DNA of 50,232 bases from Methylobacterium iners (GTDB lineage Bacteria > Pseudomonadota > Alphaproteobacteria > Rhizobiales > Beijerinckiaceae): contig NZ_BPQP01000065.1 of the NCBI RefSeq assembly GCF_022179305.1, positions 1 through 50,232 on the forward strand, written 5' to 3'. Shown here piece after piece: positions 8,763-17,607 of this stretch. The stretch's first letter is position 1; each line of letters begins with the position of its first letter. Under the pieces are notes generated by a model. That model was given only the letters and a program-made list of their open reading frames with translations. It was not told the origin of the DNA and searched no databases. A program made the translations under genes and the position numbers.

Positions 8763-9830
8763 GTGCTGAATATCACGGTCCCGGCACGATCGGCAGCAAC
8801 GGCGATACGCGACGTGGGCGCAGCGTTGCTCGACGCCTTCGTCTCGAGTGTCCGCCCGCTCGTCGCCCGCACGGCGATGACGGCGCGTCACGTGGCGGTC
8901 ATCACGCCGGACGGGCTTGTGCTGTATGCGCTGCGGAAGGGCGGAATCGGCGAAGGATTTCAACTTGCCACCGGCGCTCGGGCACCCGATGCGTTCCGCT
9001 CGGGCGAAGTGCAGTTGAGGCTGCCGCCCGAGCTGTTCCTGACGCGGACGCTTCGCCTCCCCGACGCCGGGCGCAGCTATCTCGAGCCGATTATCGCACA
9101 CCGGCTTGAGCGGCTTACGCCGTGGCGGGCCGACAAGGTGCTCTATGGCTACAGCGTCGTCGATGGAGTGTCCGAGGACGGGACCATCGGCGTGGAACTG
9201 CTGGCAACCTCGATCGATCTCGCCTCACCCCACATCGCACGGCTGGAGGCGGCGGGCCTCAGCGTCACCTCTCTGGGAAGCGCGGCCGAGCCGCTCGATG
9301 CGCCCTTGCGGTTCGACCTGTACAAGGACCGAGCGCAGGCCACCGACGGACGGTTGCGTTCAGGGACTGGTCGATACCTTGCAATCATCCTCGCAGTCCT
9401 TGCGGCCGCTTGCCTCGTCAGCACCGTTCTCGCAACCTCCGCCGAGGCCGACCTGCAGGATACGGAACAGCGCCTCGCGACGCTCCGTAGCAAGCTTGCC
9501 TCCCGGGACGGCGGGACCTCGCGCGAGCGGACGTTGATCGAGGCGAAGCGCCCGGACAGCGCGACAATCGTGCTGATCGATAAACTGAGCAAGGCTCTGC
9601 CCGATGGAACGGTCCTGCGCGAACTTGACATCGATCCGACCCGGATCCGCCTCGTCGGACGTTCGACGGACGCACCCGCGCTGATCGAACGCCTGGAGGC
9701 TGAAGCTGGCTTGAAGAACCTCCGCTTTGCCGCCCCTGTGATCCGGGATGCGGACAAGCGGGACGCGTTTGATCTCATCGCAACGAGGAGCGATGCCACA
9801 GGAACCGATGGGTCGAGGAGATCGCGATGA
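8763..9830 (+). CDS. gspL: T2SS inner-membrane platform protein GspL
   Basis: GspL links the GspE ATPase to the inner-membrane platform. The protein is about 355 residues. Its cytoplasmic part is actin-like (LRLPDAGRSYLEPIIAHRLERL, PWRADKVLYGY), with one membrane segment near residues 204-225 and a periplasmic ferredoxin-like region (TVLRELDIDPTRIRLVGRS). An in-frame ATG at 8703 would overlap gspE by 29 bases. I prefer GTG 8763 because a purine-rich site (AAGGCGGAAGGGAAG) sits just before it. The TGA overlaps the gspM start by ATGA. Sequence conservation is weak, as is usual for this family, so position in the operon supports the call. Confidence 0.85.
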   Translation: MLNITVPARSAATAIRDVGAALLDAFVSSVRPLVARTAMTARHVAVITPDGLVLYALRKGGIGEGFQLATGARAPDAFRSGEVQLRLPPELFLTRTLRLPDAGRSYLEPIIAHRLERLTPWRADKVLYGYSVVDGVSEDGTIGVELLATSIDLASPHIARLEAAGLSVTSLGSAAEPLDAPLRFDLYKDRAQATDGRLRSGTGRYLAIILAVLAAACLVSTVLATSAEADLQDTEQRLATLRSKLASRDGGTSRERTLIEAKRPDSATIVLIDKLSKALPDGTVLRELDIDPTRIRLVGRSTDAPALIERLEAEAGLKNLRFAAPVIRDADKRDAFDLIATRSDATGTDGSRRSR

Positions 9831-10393
9831 CGCTCTCGCAGGCCCAAAACGCACGCTGGTTCGGGCCGCTCGCCGTAGCGCTCGTCATCGGCACCCCCCT
9901 TCTGCTCCTGTCGGTGATGATCGCCAATCTCCTGCGCTGGTCGGAAGCCGCCGCGGCGACGGACGCGACTGCCGGCCATCTTGCTCAGGTTGAAGCGCGC
10001 GTTCGCACCGAGGCTGGCCGACCGGCGCCGACGCGGGGTGACCTCTCGACCATCTACCTTACCGCTGGCACCGACAGCCTCGCGCATGCTGAGTTGCAGC
10101 AGCGGCTTGTCATCCTCGTCGAACGTGCGGGTGGCCGGCTGATCGAGGTTCGCGGTGATGAAGCGCCGGATGCGACGTCGCCACGTAGTATCCTGCTGCG
10201 GCTGAGCCTCGATATTGGCAACGAGGGGCTGTTCGATCTGCTTCTCGCGCTTGAGGCTGGCCTTCCGCTTCTGACCGTCGAAGCCGTCAACATCCGACCT
10301 GTTTCAGGTCGGAACGCGAACAGCGAGGAGGCCGACCCGACGCTTCGCGTTGCCCTGGCCGTCCGCGGCCATCGTAGGGGGGACACCCAGTGA
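9827..10393 (+). CDS. gspM: T2SS platform protein GspM
   Basis: GspM partners GspL in the inner-membrane platform. The 188-residue product has a short cytoplasmic tail, one membrane helix (about residues 12-36), a helical linker, and a periplasmic ferredoxin-like domain (GRLIEVRGDEA, LLRLSLDIGNEGLFDLLLALE, LLTVEAVNIRP), the PilO/GspM arrangement. It overlaps gspL by ATGA and the next gene by GTGA, so the four genes form a coupled unit. Size and topology fit the family. Confidence 0.85.
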   Translation: MTLSQAQNARWFGPLAVALVIGTPLLLLSVMIANLLRWSEAAAATDATAGHLAQVEARVRTEAGRPAPTRGDLSTIYLTAGTDSLAHAELQQRLVILVERAGGRLIEVRGDEAPDATSPRSILLRLSLDIGNEGLFDLLLALEAGLPLLTVEAVNIRPVSGRNANSEEADPTLRVALAVRGHRRGDTQ

Positions 10394-10968
10394 GTCGCCC
10401 GCTCCCTTGCTCAATCCGACGTGCCAATGGTTGGAGTGTCGCGCTGGCGCTGCTCCTGCTTGGATCCGCAATCAATCGCCCAGGGGCGCAAGTTGCTGAT
10501 GGCGCGCCTCCTCCTGTCCGCACGGCCGCAGCGTCGGAACCTGCAAAGGCTACAAACCTGAACCCCCTGGGCGCTCTGGATCCCGCCGCGCTGAATGGGT
10601 TCAAAGGGCGACCACTCTTTGCACCCTCAAGACGGCCTCCGCCGCCACGCCAAGCCGTCCTTGCAGTACCAATACCGATACCGGTGGAAGTGCCGCCGCC
10701 GGATCTGCGTCTCGTTGGCGTCATCGCGGGGGCCGACAGGGCTGTTGCGATCCTGCGTCGGCAGGCGGGCGGCCCTGCGCTAAACCTAAAGGTCGGGGAC
10801 ACAGTTGACGCGTGGCGGGTTGATGCGATCGGTCCAGACCGCGTGAGTCTGCGCAACGGCAACCGGGAGAAGACTTACCGGCTGTTCAGCGTCGGAGGCC
10901 TGCCGAGCCAGCAGCCTGCCTCCCGCATCTCCAATCTCCCGCAACTCAGCAATTCGGGTACCCGCTAG
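10390..10968 (+). CDS. GspC/GspN-like T2SS protein with HR domain
   Basis: The 192-residue product has an N-terminal membrane or signal segment (WSVALALLLLGSAI), a disordered Pro/Ala linker, the FKGRPLFAPSRRP box found in alpha- and betaproteobacterial GspN/GspC proteins, and an HR-like domain: LRLVGVIAGADRAVAILRR, then VGDTVDAWRVDAIGPDRVSL. In canonical systems GspC spans the inner membrane and its HR domain contacts the N0 domain of secretin GspD. There is no PDZ or coiled-coil tail, so it is shorter than E. coli-type GspC. The start GTG 10390 overlaps the gspM stop. It is the only candidate for the GspC function in this locus. Confidence 0.7.
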   Translation: MSRPLPCSIRRANGWSVALALLLLGSAINRPGAQVADGAPPPVRTAAASEPAKATNLNPLGALDPAALNGFKGRPLFAPSRRPPPPRQAVLAVPIPIPVEVPPPDLRLVGVIAGADRAVAILRRQAGGPALNLKVGDTVDAWRVDAIGPDRVSLRNGNREKTYRLFSVGGLPSQQPASRISNLPQLSNSGTR

Positions 10969-11103
10969 CTTCGCGCGCTCAACGCTTCGCGACGCGAGAG
11001 GCTGATGAGCGGACCACCCTGCACGAAACTCGAGAACGCCCTCTCAAGCCGAGTGGCTTGGGGGCTGTAGGGTCTCGACCATCGGCGACAAAAAGAGGGA
11101 AAC

Positions 11104-11140
11104 GGCGCTGTTCGACACCTGACAGGTGTTAAACAGCGCC
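11104..11140. terminator. Long hairpin between convergent genes, probable bidirectional terminator
   Basis: GGCGCTGTT and AACAGCGCC form the outer arms, and ACACCT/AGGTGT the inner arms, around a GAC loop. This gives about 17 paired positions with one mismatch and one G-U. It lies between the end of the gspC/N gene (plus) and the end of the ferritin-like gene (minus). There is no clear T-run on either side, so termination is inferred from position. Confidence 0.6.
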
Positions 11141-11253
11141 AAGGTGTGAGCTAACCCACCCTCCATGATCACTTGACCAAGGAGAAGGCGCTATCGCTCT
11201 GTCGGCTCGCATATACTATCTGCGAGCCGACCCTCCGCTTCGCTTGGGAAGCA

Positions 11254-12207
11254 CTAGCGCAGACGCCCGTTGAGGCCGCCCGGGATGAAGCCGCCCGGGC
11301 TCTGCGTGGTGTTCAAGTAGACGATGTTGAGCACCTGACCTGGGGTCCGTGCAAAGGCGAGGCCGTTGCGGTCAGTAGGCACCAAGTTGGCATCGCCCCG
11401 ATTGAAGCCCGGCGTTGCGGACTGAAGCCCGTCAATGCCCTGGTCAAGATCTGAGGCCCCGTCGAGCGAGTCGCGAGCGTTGGAGATCGCATCGGCTTGA
11501 GCGATCAGACCACGAGCGAACAGCGTCGTCCGGATAATGCCAGCGTGGTAGGCTTCAACCGCCAAAATGCTGGCGGCCGCGGCAAGGATACCCTTATCCC
11601 GAATAAGGGGGGCAGCGCCGAGATACGCGGTGACGCCAACGTCCTCGAAGATGAACGAGGCGAGCAGGAAGTTGTTGTCGTTGGCATAGGCGTCAAAGCG
11701 GTCGCTCGGGCCGATCAGTCCGGCGGCGCGAGCGGCCGCCGTGAAGGCGAAGTCGATGTCGAGCCGCGGGCGGCTGACGGCGGCGCTGCCCAGCGCCGCG
11801 CGCAGGGTGCGAACGTGTGCTTCTTCGTCGGCCGCGATCTCGAAGGCGTAACGGCGGACGTTCGCATCGCTAAAGGGAACGGCGCGACCGCCACCGTTGA
11901 CGGCACCAACAGCACCGACGCCCTGGATGTCGCCTGCCTTCAGGCCCGAGCCGTTCACGGCGTTCAGGTAGAACTCGGCCTCGAGGTACTCGAGGTTGAG
12001 CGCGAAGTTCACGATGTCGGCGTCGGTTACGTCCGGCGCGACTTGAGCCTGAGCCGAAGTACCGGTTGCGCCGAGAATGGCCGTGCCGGCGAGGCCGAGA
12101 CCGAGCGTCTGCAGGAAGGCGCGGCGGCCCTTCTCCAGGTTGATCACGCTCGTGCCGGGCTCGAGGCCCGAAACCTCGCTCTCGTTGGCCGTCTGCTTAT
12201 TGGTCAT
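11254..12207 (-). CDS. Tat-exported ferritin-like domain protein
   Basis: The 317-residue protein has a twin-arginine signal (GRRAFLQTLGLGLAG, Arg28-Arg29) ending near SAQAQ at residues 51-55. The four-helix ferritin-like core carries carboxylate/His metal-ligand motifs: NLEYLEAEFY (about 72-80), AADEEAHVRT (about 126-134), FIFEDVGVTAY, and ILAVEAYHAG. This is the Ferritin_2/Rds1-like dessication-related group, usually periplasmic or secreted. The C-terminal 70 residues are Gly/Asn-rich. A GGAGGGAG site precedes the ATG. It lies convergently between two T2SS operons; Tat plus T2SS is a known two-step export route, so it is a candidate substrate. That link is inference. Confidence 0.85.
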   Translation of the reverse strand: MTNKQTANESEVSGLEPGTSVINLEKGRRAFLQTLGLGLAGTAILGATGTSAQAQVAPDVTDADIVNFALNLEYLEAEFYLNAVNGSGLKAGDIQGVGAVGAVNGGGRAVPFSDANVRRYAFEIAADEEAHVRTLRAALGSAAVSRPRLDIDFAFTAAARAAGLIGPSDRFDAYANDNNFLLASFIFEDVGVTAYLGAAPLIRDKGILAAAASILAVEAYHAGIIRTTLFARGLIAQADAISNARDSLDGASDLDQGIDGLQSATPGFNRGDANLVPTDRNGLAFARTPGQVLNIVYLNTTQSPGGFIPGGLNGRLR

Positions 12208-12447
12208 GATTCACTCCCTCCGACGGACCTGCAGTTTTAAATCGCAGCGTCGGCGGGCAACTTAGCCTTATGGTGATTCGCGACAATGACAGTTCTCCTA
12301 AAATAACCTTACCGTTTCGGCATTTTCTTCGAACGTGTTTGATTAGGCACACTCAGTTGAGAAAGCTGTAAAGTGACGCCCATTCCGGTGGGCAGACGGA
12401 AGAATGAAGGATACGTTAACGCAGCGCCGGGATCGGAAAAATCTCCT
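12208..12447. promoter_or_regulatory. Divergent spacer, ferritin-like gene and gspD
   Basis: This 240-base AT-richer spacer lies between two divergently transcribed genes and should hold both promoters. I looked for an EcfG-type GGAAC-N16-GTT general-stress site and did not find a convincing one. Part of it (12373-12447) could be coding if gspD starts at GTG 12373. Confidence 0.35.
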
Positions 12448-14811
12448 ATGTCTTTGATGCGGCTGTCTTTTGCTGTGATCTGCTCCGCAGGACTTTTCGG
12501 CAGCGCCGCTTTTGGTCGTGATGCGGGGCCGCCGCGCGCCAGCCTGACCGGTCCGGAAACCGAGGTGGATTTGTCGGCGCGCCCCTTGCGAAGGCTTGCC
12601 GCCGGCAAGCCTTCCAACGACGCCGTGGTCGGGCCTGATCGCAGCGAGGGTCGGACCTTCAATTTCAAGCCCGAGGATATCGAATCGACGGCTGCACTCG
12701 GCGCAGAGCCTCAGGAGATCGGCGCGCCGACATCGGAGTCCGGGAGCTATCGGCTCAACTTCGAGCGGGCTGAGGTCAAAGATGTCGTCCACGCAATCCT
12801 AAATGACACCCTCGGCTTGAATTATACGATGGCCGCGGACGTAGCCGGGCTGATCACGATTTCCTCGCCGCGGCCGATGAGCCGGGTCGAACTCCTGGCG
12901 GCCCTGGAGACGGTGCTGACGGGCCAGGGCTACACCATGACCCGCAACGCCGCCGGGTACCGGATCACTGCGGCCGCCACTAGCATCGGCAATGTCAGCT
13001 TCGGCAATGCGCAGGCGCCGGGCTACGGCGTGTCGGTGGTCCCGCTGCGTTACGTCTCGGCCGCTGTAATGTCGAAGCTCGTCTCAGGCTTCGTCACGGA
13101 GGCCGACGGGCTGCGCTTCGATACGGGCCGCAACACCATCATCGTGAAGGGCCCCGGCTCACGGCGGCAGGAGGCGGTGAGCGCCATCCTCGCCTTCGAT
13201 GCGGATTGGATGCGTGGGCAATCGGTGAGCCTGTTTGAATTGCGTCGGGCCCGGCCCGAGACGGTGGTCGCGGAGCTGACACAGCTCTTCGATACTGGAG
13301 AGAATGGAGCGAGTTCCGGCCTGATCCAATTTAAGCCGATCGCGCGCCTCCGCGCCGTTATGGCAATGTCGAAGAATCCGTCGCTGATCCGTCGGGCCGA
13401 AACCTTCGTGCGCAAGCTTGACGGCACCGTCGAAGCCGCCGAGGAAACGGTATTCATCTACAAGGCCCGTTACCGCGACGCGAAGGAGCTCGCTCGCATT
13501 ATCAACGGCCTCTTTGGGACAGGGAATTCGAGCCTGAACACGAATACGGGGCCGCAGGGCGCCGGGCTTGGAGGTCTCAACGGTTCGGGTCAGGGGCAGG
13601 GCCGGAACTTCGGCGGTGGCAACCAGGGTGGTCTGAATGGCGGCAACTCCGGCTACGGCGGCGGCCTCGGACAGGGCAACTCGGGGAGCCAGAACAACGG
13701 CGGCCAGCAGAATAACGGAGCCGACCTGCTGCGGGCACGCTTCGCTTCCGCTTACGGCGACGCCGTTCCGAACAACGGCATGGCCGACGGGGGCTCGCCA
13801 ACGGCGCTAGGAGCTAGCAGCGATAGCCTCGACTTCACGCGGCGCGGCAACGGCGCGCGCCGGGTTTCGGTCAGCGCTGATCAAGCGAACAACTCGGTCG
13901 TCACCTACGCCGACGGCGAGACCTACCGTAAGATCAACGCAGCTTTGCGCCAACTCGACGCGACACCGGTCCAGGTTGCCGTCAACGTGACGATTGCTGA
14001 GGTGACGCTTACCGACCAGCTTAAGTACGGCGTGCAGTACTTCCTCGACTCGCAAAGCCTCGGCCTCGGTAAGAACAAGGGCTCGATCGGCCTCTTGAGC
14101 GCAGCCGCAGCCACGGCAGGCGGTGCGAGCAACCTGCTGAGCCCCGCGGCCGGCGGCGGCTTCAACTTTCTCGTCGGCGGCTATTCCGGCCCGGACATTG
14201 TGCTCTCGGCCCTCGACGGCTTCACCGACGTCAAAATCCTGTCGTCACCCTCGCTTGTGGTGCTCGAGAATCAACCGGCCTCGCTCCAAGTTGGCGACTC
14301 GGTGCCGATCACCACGACGCAAGCTCAGGGTATCACGGTGCCCGGAGCGCCGCTGGTCAGCCAAGTCGAGTTTCGCGACACGGGAATTATCCTGAACGTG
14401 ATCCCGCGCATCGGACAGAACGATGCCGTGACGATGCAAATCGAGCAGGAAATTTCGGCCGTGGTCGGGGCCTCGAACACCCTGACGCCGACGATTTCGA
14501 AGCGGCGGGTGGCGAGCACCATCTCGGTGGCGAACGGCCAGACGGTGCTCCTTGCAGGCCTGATCAGCGAGAAGCAGCAAGCGTCTCGTGACGGTATTCC
14601 CTTTCTGAACCGGTTGCCCAATGTCGGCGATCTCTTCAGCTCCGTCGACAATGGCGCTCAGCGGACAGAACTGGTGGTGTTCATTCGTCCTGTGGTGGTG
14701 CGCTCGGGGCGGGACGCTCAGCGGGTGGCGGAAGATTACCGCGGCAAGCTGCTTGACGCCGGCGCCCGCCGCGGCATCGCGCCCACCCGCCGCCCGGTCC
14801 ATAAGCCCTAA
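12448..14811 (+). CDS. gspD: T2SS outer-membrane secretin GspD
   Basis: GspD forms the outer-membrane channel. From ATG 12448 the protein has about 787 residues and a signal peptide (MSLMRLSFAVICSAGLFGSA). N0 begins at YRLNFERAEVKDVVHAILN. N1 (VSVVPLRYVSAAVMSKLVSG) and N2 (VSLFELRRARPETVVAEL) follow. N3 is split by a Gly/Asn/Gln-rich stretch encoded at about 13520-13725. The secretin core includes VNVTIAEVTLTDQLKYGVQY, ILSSPSLVVLENQPA and VPFLNRLP-type sequence (GIPFLNRLPNVGDLF). An in-frame GTG 12373 exists, but the later ATG gives the better signal peptide. The stop overlaps gspO by one base. No pilotin gene is nearby. Confidence 0.93.
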   Translation: MSLMRLSFAVICSAGLFGSAAFGRDAGPPRASLTGPETEVDLSARPLRRLAAGKPSNDAVVGPDRSEGRTFNFKPEDIESTAALGAEPQEIGAPTSESGSYRLNFERAEVKDVVHAILNDTLGLNYTMAADVAGLITISSPRPMSRVELLAALETVLTGQGYTMTRNAAGYRITAAATSIGNVSFGNAQAPGYGVSVVPLRYVSAAVMSKLVSGFVTEADGLRFDTGRNTIIVKGPGSRRQEAVSAILAFDADWMRGQSVSLFELRRARPETVVAELTQLFDTGENGASSGLIQFKPIARLRAVMAMSKNPSLIRRAETFVRKLDGTVEAAEETVFIYKARYRDAKELARIINGLFGTGNSSLNTNTGPQGAGLGGLNGSGQGQGRNFGGGNQGGLNGGNSGYGGGLGQGNSGSQNNGGQQNNGADLLRARFASAYGDAVPNNGMADGGSPTALGASSDSLDFTRRGNGARRVSVSADQANNSVVTYADGETYRKINAALRQLDATPVQVAVNVTIAEVTLTDQLKYGVQYFLDSQSLGLGKNKGSIGLLSAAAATAGGASNLLSPAAGGGFNFLVGGYSGPDIVLSALDGFTDVKILSSPSLVVLENQPASLQVGDSVPITTTQAQGITVPGAPLVSQVEFRDTGIILNVIPRIGQNDAVTMQIEQEISAVVGASNTLTPTISKRRVASTISVANGQTVLLAGLISEKQQASRDGIPFLNRLPNVGDLFSSVDNGAQRTELVVFIRPVVVRSGRDAQRVAEDYRGKLLDAGARRGIAPTRRPVHKP

Positions 14812-15431
14812 TGGGCGACGCCATGCTTGCCCAAGACATCGAAGCGAAGGGGATCGCCGGGCTGGTGCTCGGCGTCGGCTTGTTTGGCTCAGGGCTTGCC
14901 GCTTGGAACGGACCGGGGCTGACCGCGACCTGTGCCATCGCGCTCGCCTTGGCCGTCGTCGGCCTCCGGATTGTCTGGCAGGACCTGGCCGAGTTCACGA
15001 TCTCCGATACTGCGTCGGTCGCCGTTGGATTGCTTGGCCTGACGGCCCGGATCGGGGACGGCGCCAGCACGGGCGATCCGGTCGCCGCGATCCTCGGGTT
15101 CGCGATACTTGACGCGGTCTGCTGCGGTGGAGTGCTCTTGGCTCTGCGCGAATGCTTCTACCGCCGTCGCGGCTATGACGGCGTTGGACTCGGCGATGTG
15201 AAGCTCGCCGCGGCTGGCGGAATCCTTCTCGGAACCGTCGGGCTGTCTTGGGCAATCCTCGGCGCTAGTCTGGCCGGCCTTGCCATCGTCGCCACAGTGA
15301 GAATTTTGCCGTGGGCTTCGCAGGTCGTGCGGGTGACCGACCGGATTGCATTCGGCGCCGTCCTCGCGCCGTTTTTGTGGGCGACGTGGCTCGTCGGGCA
15401 GATCCAACCAGGCACGCTGGCGCGGTTCTGA
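14811..15431 (+). CDS. gspO: Short prepilin peptidase GspO (A24 peptidase domain only)
   Basis: GspO cleaves the leader peptides of the pseudopilins at the inner membrane. The 206-residue protein has several membrane segments and the two A24 aspartates: Asp58 in DLAEFTISD and Asp129 in the GLGD motif (GVGLGDVKLAAAGG). It lacks the N-terminal cysteine-rich N-methyltransferase domain of classical bifunctional PilD/GspO enzymes, as in CpaA-type peptidases. ATG 14811 shares one base with the gspD stop (TAATG). gspF follows directly, with no spacer. Confidence 0.85.
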   Translation: MGDAMLAQDIEAKGIAGLVLGVGLFGSGLAAWNGPGLTATCAIALALAVVGLRIVWQDLAEFTISDTASVAVGLLGLTARIGDGASTGDPVAAILGFAILDAVCCGGVLLALRECFYRRRGYDGVGLGDVKLAAAGGILLGTVGLSWAILGASLAGLAIVATVRILPWASQVVRVTDRIAFGAVLAPFLWATWLVGQIQPGTLARF

Positions 15432-16652
15432 ATGTCGACCTTCGCCTATATGGCCCTTGATGCCAGCGGCCGCCTCCTGAAGGGGACGATGGAGGCTGAG
15501 GCGAGCAAAGAGGTTCTGGCTCACCTCGACCGCATCGGGTGTACGCCGATCTCGGTGAAGGCGCAGGCCAGTGGCGCGCCGTCGACGCGTCGCTCCCTCA
15601 GGGACCTGCTGACGCCGGACCCGCGCCCGGAGGACATTACCGGCCTCACTCTAGATCTCGCGATGCTGCTGAAGGGTGGCGTCGCGTTGACCGAGGCCCT
15701 GCAGATCCTCACGCAAATGGAAAGCCGCAGATGGCTGGTGCGGGTCCTGAAGGACCTGCATACCTCGCTCAGCCAGGGCAAGAGCCTGTCTGAGGCGATC
15801 GGCCAGCATCCAAAACTCTTTCCGCCCATCTACGTGAAGATGGTCGAGGTCGCCGAAACCTCGGGGCGGCTCGAAGAGGCGCTGAGCGGGCTCGCCGCGG
15901 AGCGCCAACGGGGCGAGCGCCTTCGCAAGCGCTTCATCTCGGCGATCTCCTATCCCTGCTTCCTCGTCGTTGCAGCAGTCGGTGTCTTGTTCTTCATTCT
16001 GATCTACCTGATCCCGAAATTCGAGATCGCGCTGCAGGGGTTTCGCGACAAGATTGATCCTTCCGCCCTGGTGGTGTTCGAGCTATCGGGGTTCCTAAAC
16101 CGCAACCTCGATCTTGTGGTGCTGTCGCTCGCTTGCCTCGTCGGCGCGGCCGTGCTGCTGAATCGGGTGGGGCAGCAGCGAGGGCTTTGGCTCACCCTGC
16201 TCGCGCGCCTACCGTTCAGCCGTGCGGTGCTTGCCAACGAACTCACCGTCACCTTCTGCCGGACGCTCGCGATCCTGGTGCGCAACCGCGTCGATATCTC
16301 GACGGCCTTGCGACTGATCCGCGGCGTGGTGCGTCTTCCGGGTGCTGGTCCCGAGATCGATCGCGTCATCGCCGACGTGCGCCAGGGCCAGCGCCTCTCC
16401 GAGACTTTGTCGCGGCGCAAGCTCTTTCCACGACACGTGGTGCAGATGCTCCGCGTCGGCGAGGAATCTGGCGATCTCGCTGACAGTGCGAGCCGCGTTG
16501 CCGTGTTCTACGAGGCCAAACTTGATGCCGCACTGAGCCGCGTCATCGCGGTGGTGGGGCCAGCCGTCATGGTCTTGGTCAGCCTCCTAATCGCCTGGCT
16601 CATTATCTCTGTGATGACCGCGCTAATGAGCATCAATGATCTTCTGGTCTAA
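15432..16652 (+). CDS. gspF: T2SS inner-membrane core protein GspF
   Basis: GspF is the polytopic platform protein that couples GspE to pseudopilus growth. The 406-residue protein has the FAYMALDASGRLLKGTMEA start seen in GspF, then two cytoplasmic helical-bundle repeats. The first contains LAMLLKGGVALTEALQIL and VEVAETSGRLEEAL; the second contains LAILVRNRVDISTALRLI and LRVGEESGDLADS. Membrane segments lie near residues 176-195, 226-243 and 373-395. Length and layout are typical. Its ATG follows the gspO stop immediately. Confidence 0.95.
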   Translation: MSTFAYMALDASGRLLKGTMEAEASKEVLAHLDRIGCTPISVKAQASGAPSTRRSLRDLLTPDPRPEDITGLTLDLAMLLKGGVALTEALQILTQMESRRWLVRVLKDLHTSLSQGKSLSEAIGQHPKLFPPIYVKMVEVAETSGRLEEALSGLAAERQRGERLRKRFISAISYPCFLVVAAVGVLFFILIYLIPKFEIALQGFRDKIDPSALVVFELSGFLNRNLDLVVLSLACLVGAAVLLNRVGQQRGLWLTLLARLPFSRAVLANELTVTFCRTLAILVRNRVDISTALRLIRGVVRLPGAGPEIDRVIADVRQGQRLSETLSRRKLFPRHVVQMLRVGEESGDLADSASRVAVFYEAKLDAALSRVIAVVGPAVMVLVSLLIAWLIISVMTALMSINDLLV

Positions 16653-16664
16653 GGTTTCGTTCCG

Positions 16665-17114
16665 ATGATCGCCTTCCTGCGTTCTCCTTCTCACCGGTCC
16701 AGCTGCGCCAGGCGTGACACGAAAGGTGGGTTTACTCTCGTCGAGCTGCTTGTCGTGCTGGTGATCCTCGGCCTTGTGATGGGGCTCGCCGGCCCACGCG
16801 TGCTTGGGTACCTGTCGAGTTCGCGCGACAAGGCCGCTAAGCTTCAGATCGAGTCCTTCGCCGCGGCGCTCGACCTATTCTATCTCGACAACGGCCGCTA
16901 CCCATCGACGAGCGAAGGCCTGCAATCCCTGGTGCAGCGCCCGCCCGCCGCCGAAAACTGGAGCGGCCCTTACCTCAAGCAAGGCAGCGTGCCTCCAGAC
17001 CCTTGGGGTCGCCCGTACGAGTACAGGACGCCGGGCAAAACCGCGCCGTACGCTATCTTGTCCCTCGGTGCTGAGGGGGTGAAGGGTGGCGCCAATGTCA
17101 TCGGCAAAGAATGA
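16665..17114 (+). CDS. gspG: T2SS major pseudopilin GspG
   Basis: GspG is the main subunit of the pseudopilus. The 149-residue precursor has a 22-residue basic leader, then the prepilin cleavage site KGG^FTLVELL with Glu at +5 (Glu27) and a hydrophobic N-terminal helix. The C-terminal globular part carries the GspG signature NGRYPSTSEGLQSLV and PPDPWGRPYEYRTPG, the alpha-beta loop and calcium-binding region. It should be processed by GspO upstream. Its end overlaps gspI by 20 bases. Confidence 0.95.
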   Translation: MIAFLRSPSHRSSCARRDTKGGFTLVELLVVLVILGLVMGLAGPRVLGYLSSSRDKAAKLQIESFAAALDLFYLDNGRYPSTSEGLQSLVQRPPAAENWSGPYLKQGSVPPDPWGRPYEYRTPGKTAPYAILSLGAEGVKGGANVIGKE

Positions 17115-17607
17115 TCCTCAAACACGACGCTCGCATCCATCGCGTCGGGAATGCGGTTCGGCCGGTTTCACGCTGATCGAGGCCTTGGCAGCCTTCGCGA
17201 TCGTGGCGGTTCTGAGCCTCGTAGTGCAGAGGAGCGTGGTCCAATCCCGCCTTGGTCTCGTCGCCGTCGAGGATCGTCTCGGGGCCGAGCGCGTCATGCG
17301 CTCGCTCCTGGCTGAGCCGGTCCGGCTGAGGGACGTGGGCGATGGCGGTCGAACGGGGACCCTGGACGGCTATCGCTACGCGATCCGGCTCTCCGCGCTC
17401 GAGGTGCCGCTGCCGGAGGCGGAACGCGGCGATGGCGGCAGGTGCCCGCCATCAACCGGTGGCTGTGACGCGGGGGCCGGTGCCGAGGACCCATCGCAGC
17501 GGGTCCGCTGGCAGCCTCTGCGGCAAGACATCGAGGTCGTGACCCATCGCGGCGTTTCATTGACTCTCGAAACCATCCGGCTTGGGCCGACGCCGCCAAT
17601 CCAATAA
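17095..17607 (+). CDS. gspI: T2SS minor pseudopilin GspI
   Basis: This is a minor pseudopilin of the tip complex. From ATG 17095 (GAAGGG site about 8 bases before) the precursor has a 24-residue leader and the cleavage site SAG^FTLIEALAAFAIVAV with Glu at +5. The globular domain contains YRYAIRLSALEVP and VEVVTHR-like beta strands, and a variable insert with two cysteines (CPPSTGGCDAG). GspI is the usual neighbour of gspG and the +5 Glu excludes GspK. The first 20 bases lie inside gspG. Confidence 0.85.
   Translation: MSSAKNDPQTRRSHPSRRECGSAGFTLIEALAAFAIVAVLSLVVQRSVVQSRLGLVAVEDRLGAERVMRSLLAEPVRLRDVGDGGRTGTLDGYRYAIRLSALEVPLPEAERGDGGRCPPSTGGCDAGAGAEDPSQRVRWQPLRQDIEVVTHRGVSLTLETIRLGPTPPIQ

Noticed and set aside
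7145-8872. 575-codon open frame antisense to gspE
   Set aside because: The plus strand encodes an unmistakable GspE with all motifs. The antisense frame comes from high-GC codon bias and has no recognisable protein features.
9149-10087. 312-codon open frame antisense to gspL/gspM
   Set aside because: It is Arg/Ser-rich shadow translation, and the plus-strand genes have operon overlaps and expected topology.
13520-13725. Gly/Asn-rich repeat region in gspD as a tandem repeat or separate protein
   Set aside because: Secretins often carry such low-complexity inserts in the N3 domain. The frame is continuous and no exact DNA repeat unit was seen.
14889-15524. 211-codon open frame antisense to gspO
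   Set aside because: The plus strand has the A24 peptidase motifs. The antisense product is low-complexity and has no ribosome-binding site.
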